From JAYOEY01 sp038116945 (GTDB taxonomy: Bacteria > Pseudomonadota > Alphaproteobacteria > MPNO01 > UBA2964): 64,000 nt of DNA. The position numbers and the translations under genes are program-made. Below, piece after piece: positions 1-11,381 of this stretch. Within the stretch, counting starts at the first letter, position 1. Each line of letters begins with the position of its first letter. The stretch lies in NCBI GenBank assembly GCA_038116945.1, contig JAYOEY010000004.1, positions 124,001 to 188,000 on the forward strand, read 5' to 3'. The notes below the pieces were generated by a model, which saw only the letters and a list, made by a program, of their open reading frames with translations, did not search any database and was not told the origin of the DNA.

Positions 1-121
1 TGGCCGCCATCAGCGGATTTCCGCTGAACAGCTCGATCTCCGCCCGGGCGGAGACAGCCGCCCCGACCGCCAGCATCAGGATGGCCGCAGCCGCGGCCCG
101 GTACCCAAATCGTCTTCGCAT
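1..121 (-). CDS. Exported protein, N-terminal fragment (runs off the left edge)
   Basis: Read on the minus strand from ATG at 121. The first residues are MRRRFGYR, followed by an alanine/leucine-rich hydrophobic stretch and a VSARA-type signal-peptidase I site near residue 28. The mature start is about EIELFSGNPLMAA, where the window ends. Only 40 codons are visible, so no family can be assigned. It is divergent from the SCO1 gene, with 144 bp between them that could hold both promoters. The signal peptide makes a periplasmic or outer-membrane location likely. Confidence 0.6.
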   Translation of the reverse strand, partial: MRRRFGYRAAAAAILMLAVGAAVSARAEIELFSGNPLMAA

Positions 122-265
122 CGTCCACGTAACCGTAAACTTCGGGCAGAACGCGATGAAAATTAAACACAACAGGCAAAAAGCGCCAGATGCGATCTTC
201 CCGATTTCGACGCCAACCGTTCGAAGAACTGGTTTCGTCCGATTCCAGCGGTTATATGTGGCATC

Positions 266-868
266 ATGAATCACCGGATCTTTCGAATCGGCCTGTTGTC
301 GATCGTGGCGCTGCTGGCCCTGCTGGCGCTGGCGTGGCAGTGGGGGCTGCTGTCGCCCACCAATCAGCGGAGCGGCATGATGGGAGTCGCCCGCGTGGGG
401 GGGCCGTTCAACCTTGTCGACCAGGACGGCAAGGCGCGAACCGAAAAGGATTTCGCCGGCCGCCTCATGCTTACCTATTTCGGATACAGCTTCTGTCCCG
501 ACGTCTGCCCGACAGCCCTGCAGGCGATGACCGTAGCGTTGAAGACGCTCGGCAAAGATGCGGAAAAGGTCCAGCCGATATTCGTTACGGTGGACCCGGC
601 CCGCGATACGCCGGCGCAGCTCAAGGAATATGTCAGCAATTTCTACCCGGGAACGGTGGGGCTGACAGGCCCGGAGGAGGAAATCCGGAATGCCGCGAAG
701 GCCTATCGCATCTACTATCGGAAGGCGAACGACGGCGGAGCTGCCGAGTATCTGATGGATCACAGCTCGATCGTCTTTCTGATGGGGCGGGACGGATCCT
801 ACCTGACGCATTTCACGCATCAGACGCCGCCCGAAAAAATGGCGGAAGTCATCCGCCGCCACCTGTAA
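266..868 (+). CDS. SCO1/SenC family copper chaperone-like protein
   Basis: A 200-aa protein with one N-terminal membrane anchor (about residues 7-28) and a thioredoxin-like periplasmic domain. The copper-binding CxxxC motif is seen as FCPDVCP (C77, C81), with the distal histidine at about H166 in DHSSIV. Family knowledge: SCO proteins deliver copper to, or keep thiols reduced in, the CuA centre of cytochrome c oxidase. All three copper ligands are present, so a metal-binding role is likely. It is followed 6 bp later by a YcgN-type gene on the same strand. No oxidase genes are visible in the window. Confidence 0.9.
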   Translation: MNHRIFRIGLLSIVALLALLALAWQWGLLSPTNQRSGMMGVARVGGPFNLVDQDGKARTEKDFAGRLMLTYFGYSFCPDVCPTALQAMTVALKTLGKDAEKVQPIFVTVDPARDTPAQLKEYVSNFYPGTVGLTGPEEEIRNAAKAYRIYYRKANDGGAAEYLMDHSSIVFLMGRDGSYLTHFTHQTPPEKMAEVIRRHL

Positions 869-874
869 CGGATC

Positions 875-1324
875 ATGGCGGGAGACCGTTCGTCCGAACC
901 GTTCTGGAAGAGCAAGCGGCTCACCGAAATGACGCGCGCGGAGTGGGAATCGCTGTGCGACGGGTGCGGCCGGTGCTGCCTGCTGAAGCTTGAAGACATC
1001 GATACCGGCGAATACGCCTTTACGGACATCGCCTGCCGGCTGCTGGACCAGGACAGCTGCCGCTGCACCGACTATCCCAACCGTCAGAAACGCGTCCCCG
1101 ACTGCGTCGTGCTGGACGCAGCCAATGTCGGCCAGCTCGGCTGGATGCCGTCAACCTGCGCCTACCGGCTCCTGGCGGAGGGCAAGGATCTTTACTGGTG
1201 GCACCCGCTGGTCTCGGGCGACCCGGAAACGGTCTATCAGGCGGGCGCCTCGGTGCGCCACCGGGTTGTTTCCGAGGATCGCGGCGACGATCCCGAAGAC
1301 CGCATCGTCGACTGGCCGAAGTAA
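875..1324 (+). CDS. YcgN-type (UPF0260) cysteine-cluster protein
   Basis: A 149-aa soluble protein of the YkgJ/YcgN family. The signature cysteines are clear: C28, C31, C34, C35 in LCDGCGRCC, then C54 and C62/C64 in DSCRCTDYPNR, plus later cysteines in PDCVV and STCAYRLL. Such clusters are thought to bind zinc or an Fe-S centre; the molecular role is not established. The conserved W-W-H-P-L motif lies at about 108-112. It starts 6 bp after the SCO1 stop, so the two are probably co-transcribed. Confidence 0.85.
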   Translation: MAGDRSSEPFWKSKRLTEMTRAEWESLCDGCGRCCLLKLEDIDTGEYAFTDIACRLLDQDSCRCTDYPNRQKRVPDCVVLDAANVGQLGWMPSTCAYRLLAEGKDLYWWHPLVSGDPETVYQAGASVRHRVVSEDRGDDPEDRIVDWPK

Positions 1325-1354
1325 ATATTGGAAGTCGCCGCGCCGCGAACCGGG

Positions 1355-2269
1355 TCAGTTCCGGGTTCGGCGGCGCATGTTGACGAGCGCGACGCCGGTG
1401 AGGATCAGGGCGATGGCGATCCAGACATAGAGGCTGTGGCGCTCGTCCAGCAGGACCATGCCGTAAAGAACGCCGAACGCGGTGGAAAGCGAGCTCGACT
1501 GGCTCATATAGGTCGGGCCGGCGATGCGGATCAGTTCGAACATGGCCCAGAAATTGAATCCAGCAAGCACCGCATGCGTGATCATAGCCAGCTCGCCCCT
1601 GCTGAACGGCCAGGCAAGCCACTGGAAATCGCCGAAGATCAGGATGAGCACGAGCGTCATCAGCGCGTTGGTGTAGAGCGTCCCGGCGGCAAGCCCGAGC
1701 GAGTCGCTGCCCTGCGGCCGGTTGCTTTCGTCGAGAATGACATAGCCCAGCCCGTGCATCAGCGGCACGCCGAACGCCGCCAGCACCCAGAAAATCAGCG
1801 ACGGATCGGGCAGGCTGGACCGGGGTCCGACGATCAGCAGGACGCCCGCAAACCCCGACAGAATGCCCACCACGCGCAGCGTCACGACCCGGTCGATCCG
1901 GGCGATCAGGCTGACGACGTAGGTGAACATCGGCGTGAACGCCATCACCACGGCCATGATACCCACGGGCAGCTTTCCCTGCGCCGTGTAGAGCAGGATG
2001 TTGGCGAAGGTAAAGCGCGTCGCGGACGCCTTCAGATAGTAAATCGCGTGGGCCCGGTCGACCCTGAGCCACGTCCCTCGCGCCCTGGCGATCAGAAACA
2101 CCACCGTACCGGCGATCACGGAGAACCAGAACAGGTAGTTCATCGGCGTGACGCCGCCGGTGACGCCGGTCTTGATCAGGACAAAAAAGAACCCCCAGAG
2201 CGCGCCGATCATGAAAAGCAGGACAATCGGCAGGAGCGGATTCGGAGAGGATTGCGATGCGGGAGGCAT
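1355..2269 (-). CDS. EamA/DMT-family membrane transporter
   Basis: A 304-aa, very hydrophobic protein with about ten predicted membrane spans arranged as two repeated halves, as in the drug/metabolite transporter superfamily. The repeat is seen in the paired motifs near LKASATRFTFANILLYTAQG in the first half and AMFELIRIAGPTYMSQSSSL in the second. Substrates of this family range from amino acids to nucleotides and cannot be told from sequence here. It faces the YcgN-type gene convergently and stands alone. The start ATG at 2269 is the first in frame and gives the usual length. Confidence 0.85.
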   Translation of the reverse strand: MPPASQSSPNPLLPIVLLFMIGALWGFFFVLIKTGVTGGVTPMNYLFWFSVIAGTVVFLIARARGTWLRVDRAHAIYYLKASATRFTFANILLYTAQGKLPVGIMAVVMAFTPMFTYVVSLIARIDRVVTLRVVGILSGFAGVLLIVGPRSSLPDPSLIFWVLAAFGVPLMHGLGYVILDESNRPQGSDSLGLAAGTLYTNALMTLVLILIFGDFQWLAWPFSRGELAMITHAVLAGFNFWAMFELIRIAGPTYMSQSSSLSTAFGVLYGMVLLDERHSLYVWIAIALILTGVALVNMRRRTRN

Positions 2270-2355
2270 GGCCTGTTATAGGCGAGGAGAGACGCAGCGG
2301 ATAGCGCGATCGGCGTGAGGGGAAAAGGGCCTGCCTCGCCGGAGACTGTTTCGCG

Positions 2356-4215
2356 TCAGCGGGCGATCGGCCGCTCAGGCGCGCCCTTGAGCGCGTCGGT
2401 CGTGAAATCTCGCCACAGCATCGCCGGCAGCGAACCGCCGGTCACATTTTTCATCGGCGACGAATCGTCGTTTCCGAGCCACACGCCGGTCACCAGCTCC
2501 GGCGTAAAACCGATGAACCACGCATCGCGGAAATCCTGACTGGTGCCGGTCTTGCCCGCGGCCGGTCGGCCGGGATTCGCCGCCTTGCCGGTGCCGCGCT
2601 CGACCACCGCAGCCAGCATGGGAACGATACGGCGCACCGTTCCGGCCTCGAGCAGCCGGCCCGGCGCCTCTCGGCTTCGGCTGTAGAGGACGCGCCCGTC
2701 TCCATCCCGGATATCGACGATCCCGTAAGGCCAGGCGGCCAGCCCGCGATTGGCGATGACCGCGTAGGCGGCCGTCATTTCCAGCAGGCTGGCCTCGCTC
2801 GAGCCGAGAGCGATAGACGGGTGCGCCTTGAGCCGGGAGGTAATGCCGAGCCTTTGCGCCAGCGCGACGACCTTGCGGCGGCCGATTTTTTCCGACACGC
2901 GAACCGCCGCCGTATTGACGGAGTCGGCGAATGCATCCTCAAGCGTCATGCTCCCGCGATGTCGACCGTCGTAGTTGCGGGGCTGCCATCCGGCGACCCG
3001 CACCGGCGCGTCGAGGATTCGGTCGCCGGGCTCTATCCCTGCCTCAAGCGCCGCCAGATAGACGAACAGCTTGAAGGCCGACCCGGGCTGACGCAGCGCC
3101 TGCGTGACGCGGTTGAACTGGCTCGCGCGGTACTGCCTGCCGCCGACCATGGCGCGGACCGCGCCGTCGGGAGCGAGCGAAAGCAGCGCCGCCTGCCCGG
3201 CGCCGCGCCGGGCACCGGGTCCCGAGACAGTCTGTTCGACGCGGTTTTCGGCAATCCGCTGAAGCCGGGGCGAAAGCGTGGTGCGGATGACGAGATCGCG
3301 GTCGGTCCGGCCAACGAACCCCGACGCGCGTTCCAGCAGCCAGTCGGCGAAATAGCGGATGCCGGCGCCGGTGGAGACGCCCGCGGTACGCAGCCGCGTG
3401 CGTCTGGCGGATTGCGCGTCCCGGTCCGTCAGAAAACCGGCCGCGACCATGTTCGCCAGCACCTGATCGCCCCGTTCCACGGCCGCCCCGGGGTCGCGAA
3501 GCGGGGAATAGCGCGACGGCGCCTTGAGAAGTCCGGCGATGACGGAAGCCTCCCGCAGGTTGAGCCTGCGCACGGATTTGCCGAAATAGCGCTGGGCGGC
3601 GGCCTCAACGCCGTAAGTGCCCGAACCCAGATAGACGCGGTTGAGATAGATGGTGAATAGCTGCTTCTTGGTGAACCGCGCTTCCAGCCAGAAAGCCAGC
3701 AGCAGCTCGCGGATTTTGCGGCTGAACGACCGTTCGGGGGTCAGGAAAAGGTTCTTGGCGAGCTGCTGGGTCAGGGTACTGCCGCCCTGCCGCACGCGCC
3801 CGGCCAGGACGTTGGCGACGGCCGCGCGCGCAATGCCGATAAAATCGACGCCGCCGTGTTCGAAAAAACGCCTGTCCTCGGTCGCGACGATCGCCTGGAC
3901 CAGAAAGGGCGGCGCGTCCTCGAACCTGATGGCGCCGCCATGCAGGTCGCCGAAAGTCGCCAGCACGGAATTGTCGGATGCCAGCAGCGTCACGCTGGGC
4001 CGACGTTCGGGTGTCTCGAGCGTATCGAGGTCGGGAAGTCCGAACGCATGCCAGCCCAGCACGCCCGCGACGACCAGCAGGCCCCAGACGGCGGCAAGCG
4101 CTGTCCACCGCGCGAGGCGAAGCCAGAGCGGTCGCGCCGGCCGGGATTCATCCGGCCTGGCCGCTCTTTTTCCGGCTTTCCTGTCCGCCGGGCTGGAGGA
4201 GGGCTTGCGGGGCAT
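2356..4215 (-). CDS. Class A penicillin-binding protein (PBP1A-like)
   Basis: A 619-aa bifunctional peptidoglycan synthase. A basic cytoplasmic tail is followed by one membrane span (about 36-55), a GT51 glycosyltransferase domain (about 90-260; catalytic glutamate E113 in ATEDRRFFEH, and the GGSTLTQQLAKN motif at 144-155), and a transpeptidase domain. The active-site triad is intact: SxxK at S379 (SAFK), SxN at 432-434 (SVN), KTG at 555-557. It polymerises lipid II and cross-links stem peptides in the periplasm. It is shorter than many alphaproteobacterial PBP1A (about 800 aa), so it may be a second class A enzyme. Divergent from the GNAT gene. Confidence 0.9.
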   Translation of the reverse strand: MPRKPSSSPADRKAGKRAARPDESRPARPLWLRLARWTALAAVWGLLVVAGVLGWHAFGLPDLDTLETPERRPSVTLLASDNSVLATFGDLHGGAIRFEDAPPFLVQAIVATEDRRFFEHGGVDFIGIARAAVANVLAGRVRQGGSTLTQQLAKNLFLTPERSFSRKIRELLLAFWLEARFTKKQLFTIYLNRVYLGSGTYGVEAAAQRYFGKSVRRLNLREASVIAGLLKAPSRYSPLRDPGAAVERGDQVLANMVAAGFLTDRDAQSARRTRLRTAGVSTGAGIRYFADWLLERASGFVGRTDRDLVIRTTLSPRLQRIAENRVEQTVSGPGARRGAGQAALLSLAPDGAVRAMVGGRQYRASQFNRVTQALRQPGSAFKLFVYLAALEAGIEPGDRILDAPVRVAGWQPRNYDGRHRGSMTLEDAFADSVNTAAVRVSEKIGRRKVVALAQRLGITSRLKAHPSIALGSSEASLLEMTAAYAVIANRGLAAWPYGIVDIRDGDGRVLYSRSREAPGRLLEAGTVRRIVPMLAAVVERGTGKAANPGRPAAGKTGTSQDFRDAWFIGFTPELVTGVWLGNDDSSPMKNVTGGSLPAMLWRDFTTDALKGAPERPIAR

Positions 4216-4313
4216 GGCTGATTCTATCGTCCGACGATTGTTCTATCTAAAGCCTTTCGGGCGAATCGGGCGGAATTATGGAAAAGGCACGATCTGCGGC
4301 GTTATGATCGGTC

Positions 4314-4823
4314 ATGGCAATCTTCAGACGAACCATTCCGGAAACGCGCGTGGCGGAGATTTCAGTCCGACGGGCGACCGTTCGGGACGCCCCCGAAATC
4401 GTCCGGCTCGCGGGCGAGCTCAGTCTGTCGGACGGAGGCCGGCCGTCGCAGCTGACCGAACAGGCGGTTCGCGAAGACGGTTTCGGCGACCGGCCCGCCT
4501 TTCACGTCCTGATGGCGGAGCTCGATGGCAAGGTGGTCGGCTACGCGCTGTATTTCGAGGGATATGACAGCGACCGGGCGTCGCGCGGCATTTACCTCTC
4601 CGACCTTTACGTGGATGTCGCCTGGAGACGACATGGCGTCGGCAGGGCTTTGATGAAAGCGGCGGCACGGGCCTGCCGCGACTCCGGCGGCGCCTGGATG
4701 TTCTGGTCGGTCCTGAAACGCAACAGAAGCGCCCGCCGATTTTACCGCACCATGGCGCCGGAACTGGGCGACGTGATCCTGTGCGCCGCGATCGGCCCGG
4801 TCTTCGACCGGATGTCGGGGTAA
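4314..4823 (+). CDS. GNAT family N-acetyltransferase
   Basis: A 169-aa GNAT-fold protein. The acetyl-CoA pyrophosphate-binding motif A is visible as VDVAWRRHGVGRALMKAA (about residues 101-118; R/Q-x-x-G-x-G/A pattern), with the preceding beta strand YLSDLYV. The SDLYVDVAWRRHGVG arrangement resembles diamine/amino-acid acetyltransferases of the SSAT-like group, but the substrate cannot be fixed. The ATG at 4314 is used; an internal in-frame start near VAEISVRRAT would be closer to the domain boundary and is possible. Single gene between a divergent PBP and convergent gyrB. Confidence 0.8.
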   Translation: MAIFRRTIPETRVAEISVRRATVRDAPEIVRLAGELSLSDGGRPSQLTEQAVREDGFGDRPAFHVLMAELDGKVVGYALYFEGYDSDRASRGIYLSDLYVDVAWRRHGVGRALMKAAARACRDSGGAWMFWSVLKRNRSARRFYRTMAPELGDVILCAAIGPVFDRMSG

Positions 4824-4848
4824 GAATCCCCGACGACGATCGGGCGGT

Positions 4849-7311
<2,463 letters not shown>

Positions 7312-7335
7312 GTGCGTATCGTTCCGGTTGAAAAA

Positions 7336-8574
7336 TCAGGCGGCGTGAACGGCGGCGTCGGCCACCGTGAAATGCTGGGCAGCGCGGCCAAGCGGCGAAA
7401 ACAGGTGGGCGTCGGTGCCCGTCATCCACGCCTGGGCGCCGAGCAAGAGAATTTCGTCGAACAGGGCCTCGCGCCGCGCCTCGTCGAGGTGAGCCGCGAC
7501 CTCGTCGAGGAGCAGCAGCGGCGCCACGCCCGAATCGAGCGCCTGAAGCCGCAGATTGGCGAGCACGATGCTGATGAGCAGCGCTTTCTGTTCGCCGGTA
7601 GAGCATTGCTCCGCCGGCACGCCGCGTGCGAGGTGGATAACCGCGAGGTCAGAGCGGTGCGGACCGATGGAGGCGCTGCGCCGATAGGCATCCTCGCCGC
7701 GCGACGCGCGAAGCATCGTGCGGAAACGGTCTTCCGTCTCCAGCGCAGGTTCGGCTGCGAGCCACGTATCCAGAGCGCCTTCAAGGCCCAGCGCGGCGGC
7801 GGGAAACGGGCCGCGCCCCATGGCGCAGGCCTTGTCCAGCCGCCGGACGAGGGCGCCGCGCGCCGCTGCGATGGCAACGCCTTTTTCGACCATCGCCGAT
7901 TCGAGCGCATCGGCCCACGCGCCGTCGGCAGCCCGGCCTGCCGCGGCCGCATCGGCCAGCATCCGCGCCCGCTCGCGCATCGCCTTCTCATAGGCCAGCA
8001 GACGCCCTGCATGGGCGGGATCGAACACGAAAACCAGCCGGTCGAGAAAACGCCGGCGACCGGATGCGCCCTCCGTGAAGAGCCGCTGCATGTCGGGCGT
8101 CAGCCAGAGTGCCGCAAGACGTTCGCCGAGAACGACCTGGCCCCGTGCCGTCGCGCCATCGATGCGGACCGTCCGGCGGCCCGGAGAGCCGGGCCCTGCG
8201 GAATCGGGGGCGAGACCGGTGCCGACATCGATCGGTCCGTCGCCGTCGTCGAGCGTCGCGGCCACCGCCCAGCACCGCGACGGGATCCCGCGATCCGCCG
8301 GGGATTCAACCGGCGCACGCCGCGATACGTCCGTCAGGCGCGCCCGGCGCAGGCCCCGGCCGGGAACGAGGAAGGAAACCGCCTCCAGCAGATTGGTCTT
8401 TCCCGCTCCGTTCGGTCCGGTCAGAACGACGGGCCTTTTGTCGAGGTCGAGCGCAAGGGTTTCGTAACAGCGGAAATCGGTCAGGCGCAGGCGGAGGACC
8501 GCGACCCGCCCGGCCGCGCCAGCCGCGGCCGCCGGGCGGTCGGGTTCGATCGTAATGGCATGAGGGGTTTGCAG
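7336..8574 (-). CDS. recF: DNA replication and repair protein RecF (start codon uncertain, no ATG/GTG/TTG)
   Basis: RecF is an SMC-like ATPase that helps load RecA at single-strand gaps. The N-terminal motif LRLRLTDFRCYE is followed by Walker A TGPNGAGKTNLLEAV (near 8418-8376), the ABC signature STGEQKALLIS and Walker B LLLLDEVAAHLDE. The stop is at 7336. The frame is open from a TGA at 8623-8625, but the first ATG/GTG/TTG is a GTG at 8265, past Walker A, which would destroy the protein. Candidate starts are CTG 8574 (AGGGG eight bases upstream; used here), ATT 8556, or ATG 8561, which is out of frame by one missing base. See findings. Confidence 0.88.
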   Translation of the reverse strand: MQTPHAITIEPDRPAAAAGAAGRVAVLRLRLTDFRCYETLALDLDKRPVVLTGPNGAGKTNLLEAVSFLVPGRGLRRARLTDVSRRAPVESPADRGIPSRCWAVAATLDDGDGPIDVGTGLAPDSAGPGSPGRRTVRIDGATARGQVVLGERLAALWLTPDMQRLFTEGASGRRRFLDRLVFVFDPAHAGRLLAYEKAMRERARMLADAAAAGRAADGAWADALESAMVEKGVAIAAARGALVRRLDKACAMGRGPFPAAALGLEGALDTWLAAEPALETEDRFRTMLRASRGEDAYRRSASIGPHRSDLAVIHLARGVPAEQCSTGEQKALLISIVLANLRLQALDSGVAPLLLLDEVAAHLDEARREALFDEILLLGAQAWMTGTDAHLFSPLGRAAQHFTVADAAVHAA

Positions 8575-8585
8575 AGGGACTGCCC

Positions 8586-9704
8586 CTAAACGCGCATCGG
8601 CATCAGAACATAGAGCGCGCCGTCATCCGTCAGGTCCCGCACCAGGGTCGGCGACGCGGAATCCGACAGCGCGAACTGCGCCCTGCCGCCTTTGATCTGC
8701 TGCGTGATGTCGATCAGATAGCGGGAATTGAAGCCTATCTCGAGCGGATCGTCCCCGTAATCGACCTCGAGCTCCTCGGTCGCGCTGCCGGCATCCGGAC
8801 TGGTCGCCGACAGTACAAGCGAATTGTCGCCGAGACTGAGCTTGATGGCGCGCGATTTCTCGGTCGAAATGGTGGAGACCAGATCGACCGCGCGCTCGAA
8901 TTTCTGGCAGGTGACTTCCATGTACTTGTCGTTGCCGACCGGAATGACACGGTCGTAATCGGGGAACGTGCCGTCGATCAGCTTCGAGGTCAGCAGGACC
9001 GAGCCCGCCGCAAACCGTATCTTGGTGTCCGACAGGGCGACCGCGACGTCGCCCTCGACCTCGTCGATCAGCTTGCGCAGCTCGGTGACGGTCTTGCGCG
9101 GCACGATCACGCCCGGCATCCCGTCGGCGCCGGCCGGCAGCGCCACATCCATGCGCGCCAGCCTGTGTCCGTCTGTCGCCACCGCGCGCAGCACGCGGCC
9201 GTCTTCGCCGTCAGCCGCATGCAGGTAAATGCCGTTCAGGTAATAGCGCGTTTCCTCGGTCGAAATGGCGAAACGCGTGCGGTCGATCAGCTTGCAGAGC
9301 TGTTCGGCCGGCAATGCGAACGAATGCGGCAGGTCGTCGTCGGTCATGGCGGGGAAATCCTCGCTCGCGAGCGTCGCCAGCTTGAGCGTGGAGCGTCCCG
9401 ACCGGAGCGCGATCTGCCCTTCTTCCGCGCCGCCGCCGAGTTCGACCTGCGCGCCGTCCTCCAGCTTGCGGACGATATCGAAAATCGTATGCGCCGATAC
9501 GGTCGTCGCGCCCTTCTGGGACACGTCGGCCGCCACTTTCTCGACGACGGCGATATCCATATCGGTCGCGGTCAGCTGTACGCCGTCATCGTCGGCGTTG
9601 AGCAGAACGTTCGAGAGGATCGGAATCGTGTTCCGGCGTTCGACCACGCTTTGAACGTGAGTCAGCGATTTCAGGAGGGCATCGCGATCGATTGTGAATT
9701 TCAT
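8586..9704 (-). CDS. dnaN: DNA polymerase III beta subunit (sliding clamp)
   Basis: A 372-aa protein matching the usual clamp length, with three repeated clamp folds. Typical segments are MKFTIDRDALLKSLTHVQSVVERRNTIPILSNV at the N-terminus (read in part here), the ISTEETRYYLNGIYLH loop in domain 2 and the C-terminal YVLMPMRV, the peptide-binding edge used by polymerase and other clients. As a ring dimer it tethers DNA polymerase III. The gene sits 288 bp downstream of dnaA and 11 bp or more before recF; an extended -10 sequence lies in the dnaA-dnaN gap. Confidence 0.98.
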   Translation of the reverse strand: MKFTIDRDALLKSLTHVQSVVERRNTIPILSNVLLNADDDGVQLTATDMDIAVVEKVAADVSQKGATTVSAHTIFDIVRKLEDGAQVELGGGAEEGQIALRSGRSTLKLATLASEDFPAMTDDDLPHSFALPAEQLCKLIDRTRFAISTEETRYYLNGIYLHAADGEDGRVLRAVATDGHRLARMDVALPAGADGMPGVIVPRKTVTELRKLIDEVEGDVAVALSDTKIRFAAGSVLLTSKLIDGTFPDYDRVIPVGNDKYMEVTCQKFERAVDLVSTISTEKSRAIKLSLGDNSLVLSATSPDAGSATEELEVDYGDDPLEIGFNSRYLIDITQQIKGGRAQFALSDSASPTLVRDLTDDGALYVLMPMRV

Positions 9705-9904
9705 GGTTTCAGGGGTCCAGATTCGTCAGGGCCGGTCGGAAATTTACATTCTGCGGCGCAACCGGCGTTCAAAAGGCTCCTTATCGTCGTTCGGGCGGGC
9801 AGCGACCGCAAATCGCCGTCCGCAACGGCCCGTTTTGCAACGGAACAGCCGCCCGATGGAAGGCAACCGTCTCTACCGCGGAAAACCAGCCGTCGGACAC
9901 AGAA

Positions 9905-9913
9905 ATTATAGCA
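9905..9913 (-). promoter_or_regulatory. Candidate extended -10 promoter for dnaN
   Basis: Within the 288-bp dnaA-dnaN gap the minus strand reads TGCTATAAT, a perfect -10 hexamer preceded by the TGn extension. No convincing -35 is seen 16-18 bp upstream, which is common for extended -10 promoters. Transcription would start near 9898 and leave a leader of about 190 nt before dnaN. This is a sequence match only. Confidence 0.45.
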
Positions 9914-9992
9914 TTTCGAAAGAGTCGCCGCACGGGTTTAGATGGCGAAATCCCCGACGGAAAATTCGTCGAAAAACGGCGGAAAATAGGGA

Positions 9993-11381
9993 CTAATTCT
10001 CGAGCAGGCGCCTTAGCAGGTCGACATCCTCGCAAAACGACGAATCTGTCTGGCGCAACTCCTCGACCTTGCGCACGGCATGCATCACCGTGGTGTGGTC
10101 GCGGCCGCCAAACTTGCGGCCGATTTCAGGCAGCGACCGCGAGGTCAGCTGCTTGGCGAGATACATGGCGATCTGACGCGGGCGGGCCACTGCGCGGGCT
10201 CGTCTGGCCGAATGCATGTCGGCGAACCGGATGTTGAAATGCTCGGCGACGCGCTTCTGGATTTCCTCGATGGTGACCCGCCGGTCGTTGGCGCGCAGCA
10301 CGTCGTGCAGCACATCCTGACAGGTTTCGAGCGTGATTTCCCGCCCGACCAGCGTCGCGTGCGCAACCACCCGGTTCAGCGCGCCCTCGAGTTCGCGCAC
10401 GTTGGACGTGATGCGGTGAGCCAGAAATTCCCTGACCTTGACCGGAATGTCCACGCCAAGCCGCTCGGCCTTGGCGTCGATGATGCTGAGGCGCAGCTCG
10501 TAATTGGTCGCATGGATGTCGGCCACCAGCCCCCAGCCGAGACGCGAGCGCAGCCGCTCCTCCATCCCGTCGAGATCGTGCGGCGCCTTGTCCGCGGACA
10601 CCACCACCTGCCGGTTGTTGTCGACCAGGTCGTTGAAGGTGTGGAAGAATTCTTCCTGCGTGGAGTCCTTGTCGTTGAGGAACTGGACGTCGTCGATCAT
10701 CAGCAGATCGACCGAACGGAACTGCTCCTTGAACACCACCGTGTCCTTGTGCCGAATGGCGCGGATCAGGTGATACATGAATTTTTCCGCCGACAGGTAG
10801 ACGACCCGCCGGTCGGGAAACTTCATCCGCGTGTGATGCGCGATGGCGTGCATCAGATGCGTCTTGCCGAGTCCGACCCCGCCATAAAGGAAAAGCGGAT
10901 TGAAAGGCGCGATCTCGGAATCGGCGACGCGGCGCGCCGCGGCGTAGGCGAGCTCGTTCGCCTTGCCGACAACGAACTGGTCGAAGCTGAAACGGGAATC
11001 CAGCGGCGCGGTAATCGCGGCAAGGTCTGACGGACGGCCCGGTTCGGCGGGCATCGCTTCGGCCAAGGCGGGTTTTTCGCCGTGCGGAACCCGGCGCACC
11101 ACCGAACGCGTTACAGGCGCCTGAACGAAGATATCGACCGTTTCGACCGACGAATCTTCTTCAAGCCACAGCTCGCGGAGCCTGTCGCCGTAATGGCTGA
11201 GAACCCAGTCGCGCATGAACAGGGTGGGCACGGCGATCCGGGCGATCCCGCCCTCCGCCGAAATCAGGGTCAGCGGCTTAAGCCAGCTTCGATAGGATGC
11301 GTCCCCCACTTCGGAGCGCAACCGGCCCCTTATGCGGGCCCAGCGAGCAGAAATTTCCGGATCCAGCCTTTGAGTCGCCAT
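9993..11381 (-). CDS. dnaA: Chromosomal replication initiator DnaA
   Basis: A 462-aa AAA+ initiator. Domain I is at the N-terminus (RWARIRGRLRSEVGDASYRSWLKPL). The AAA+ core holds Walker A GGVGLGKTHLMHAIA, Walker B LLMIDDVQFLNDKDS and the sensor-2 region. Domain IV contains the DnaA-box binding signature GGRDHTTVMHAVRKVEEL. It binds oriC boxes and opens the duplex in its ATP form. ATG at 11381 is preceded by a GGGAAG ribosome-binding sequence. The gene lies upstream of dnaN and downstream of rpsT, all on the minus strand. Confidence 0.98.
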   Translation of the reverse strand: MATQRLDPEISARWARIRGRLRSEVGDASYRSWLKPLTLISAEGGIARIAVPTLFMRDWVLSHYGDRLRELWLEEDSSVETVDIFVQAPVTRSVVRRVPHGEKPALAEAMPAEPGRPSDLAAITAPLDSRFSFDQFVVGKANELAYAAARRVADSEIAPFNPLFLYGGVGLGKTHLMHAIAHHTRMKFPDRRVVYLSAEKFMYHLIRAIRHKDTVVFKEQFRSVDLLMIDDVQFLNDKDSTQEEFFHTFNDLVDNNRQVVVSADKAPHDLDGMEERLRSRLGWGLVADIHATNYELRLSIIDAKAERLGVDIPVKVREFLAHRITSNVRELEGALNRVVAHATLVGREITLETCQDVLHDVLRANDRRVTIEEIQKRVAEHFNIRFADMHSARRARAVARPRQIAMYLAKQLTSRSLPEIGRKFGGRDHTTVMHAVRKVEELRQTDSSFCEDVDLLRRLLEN

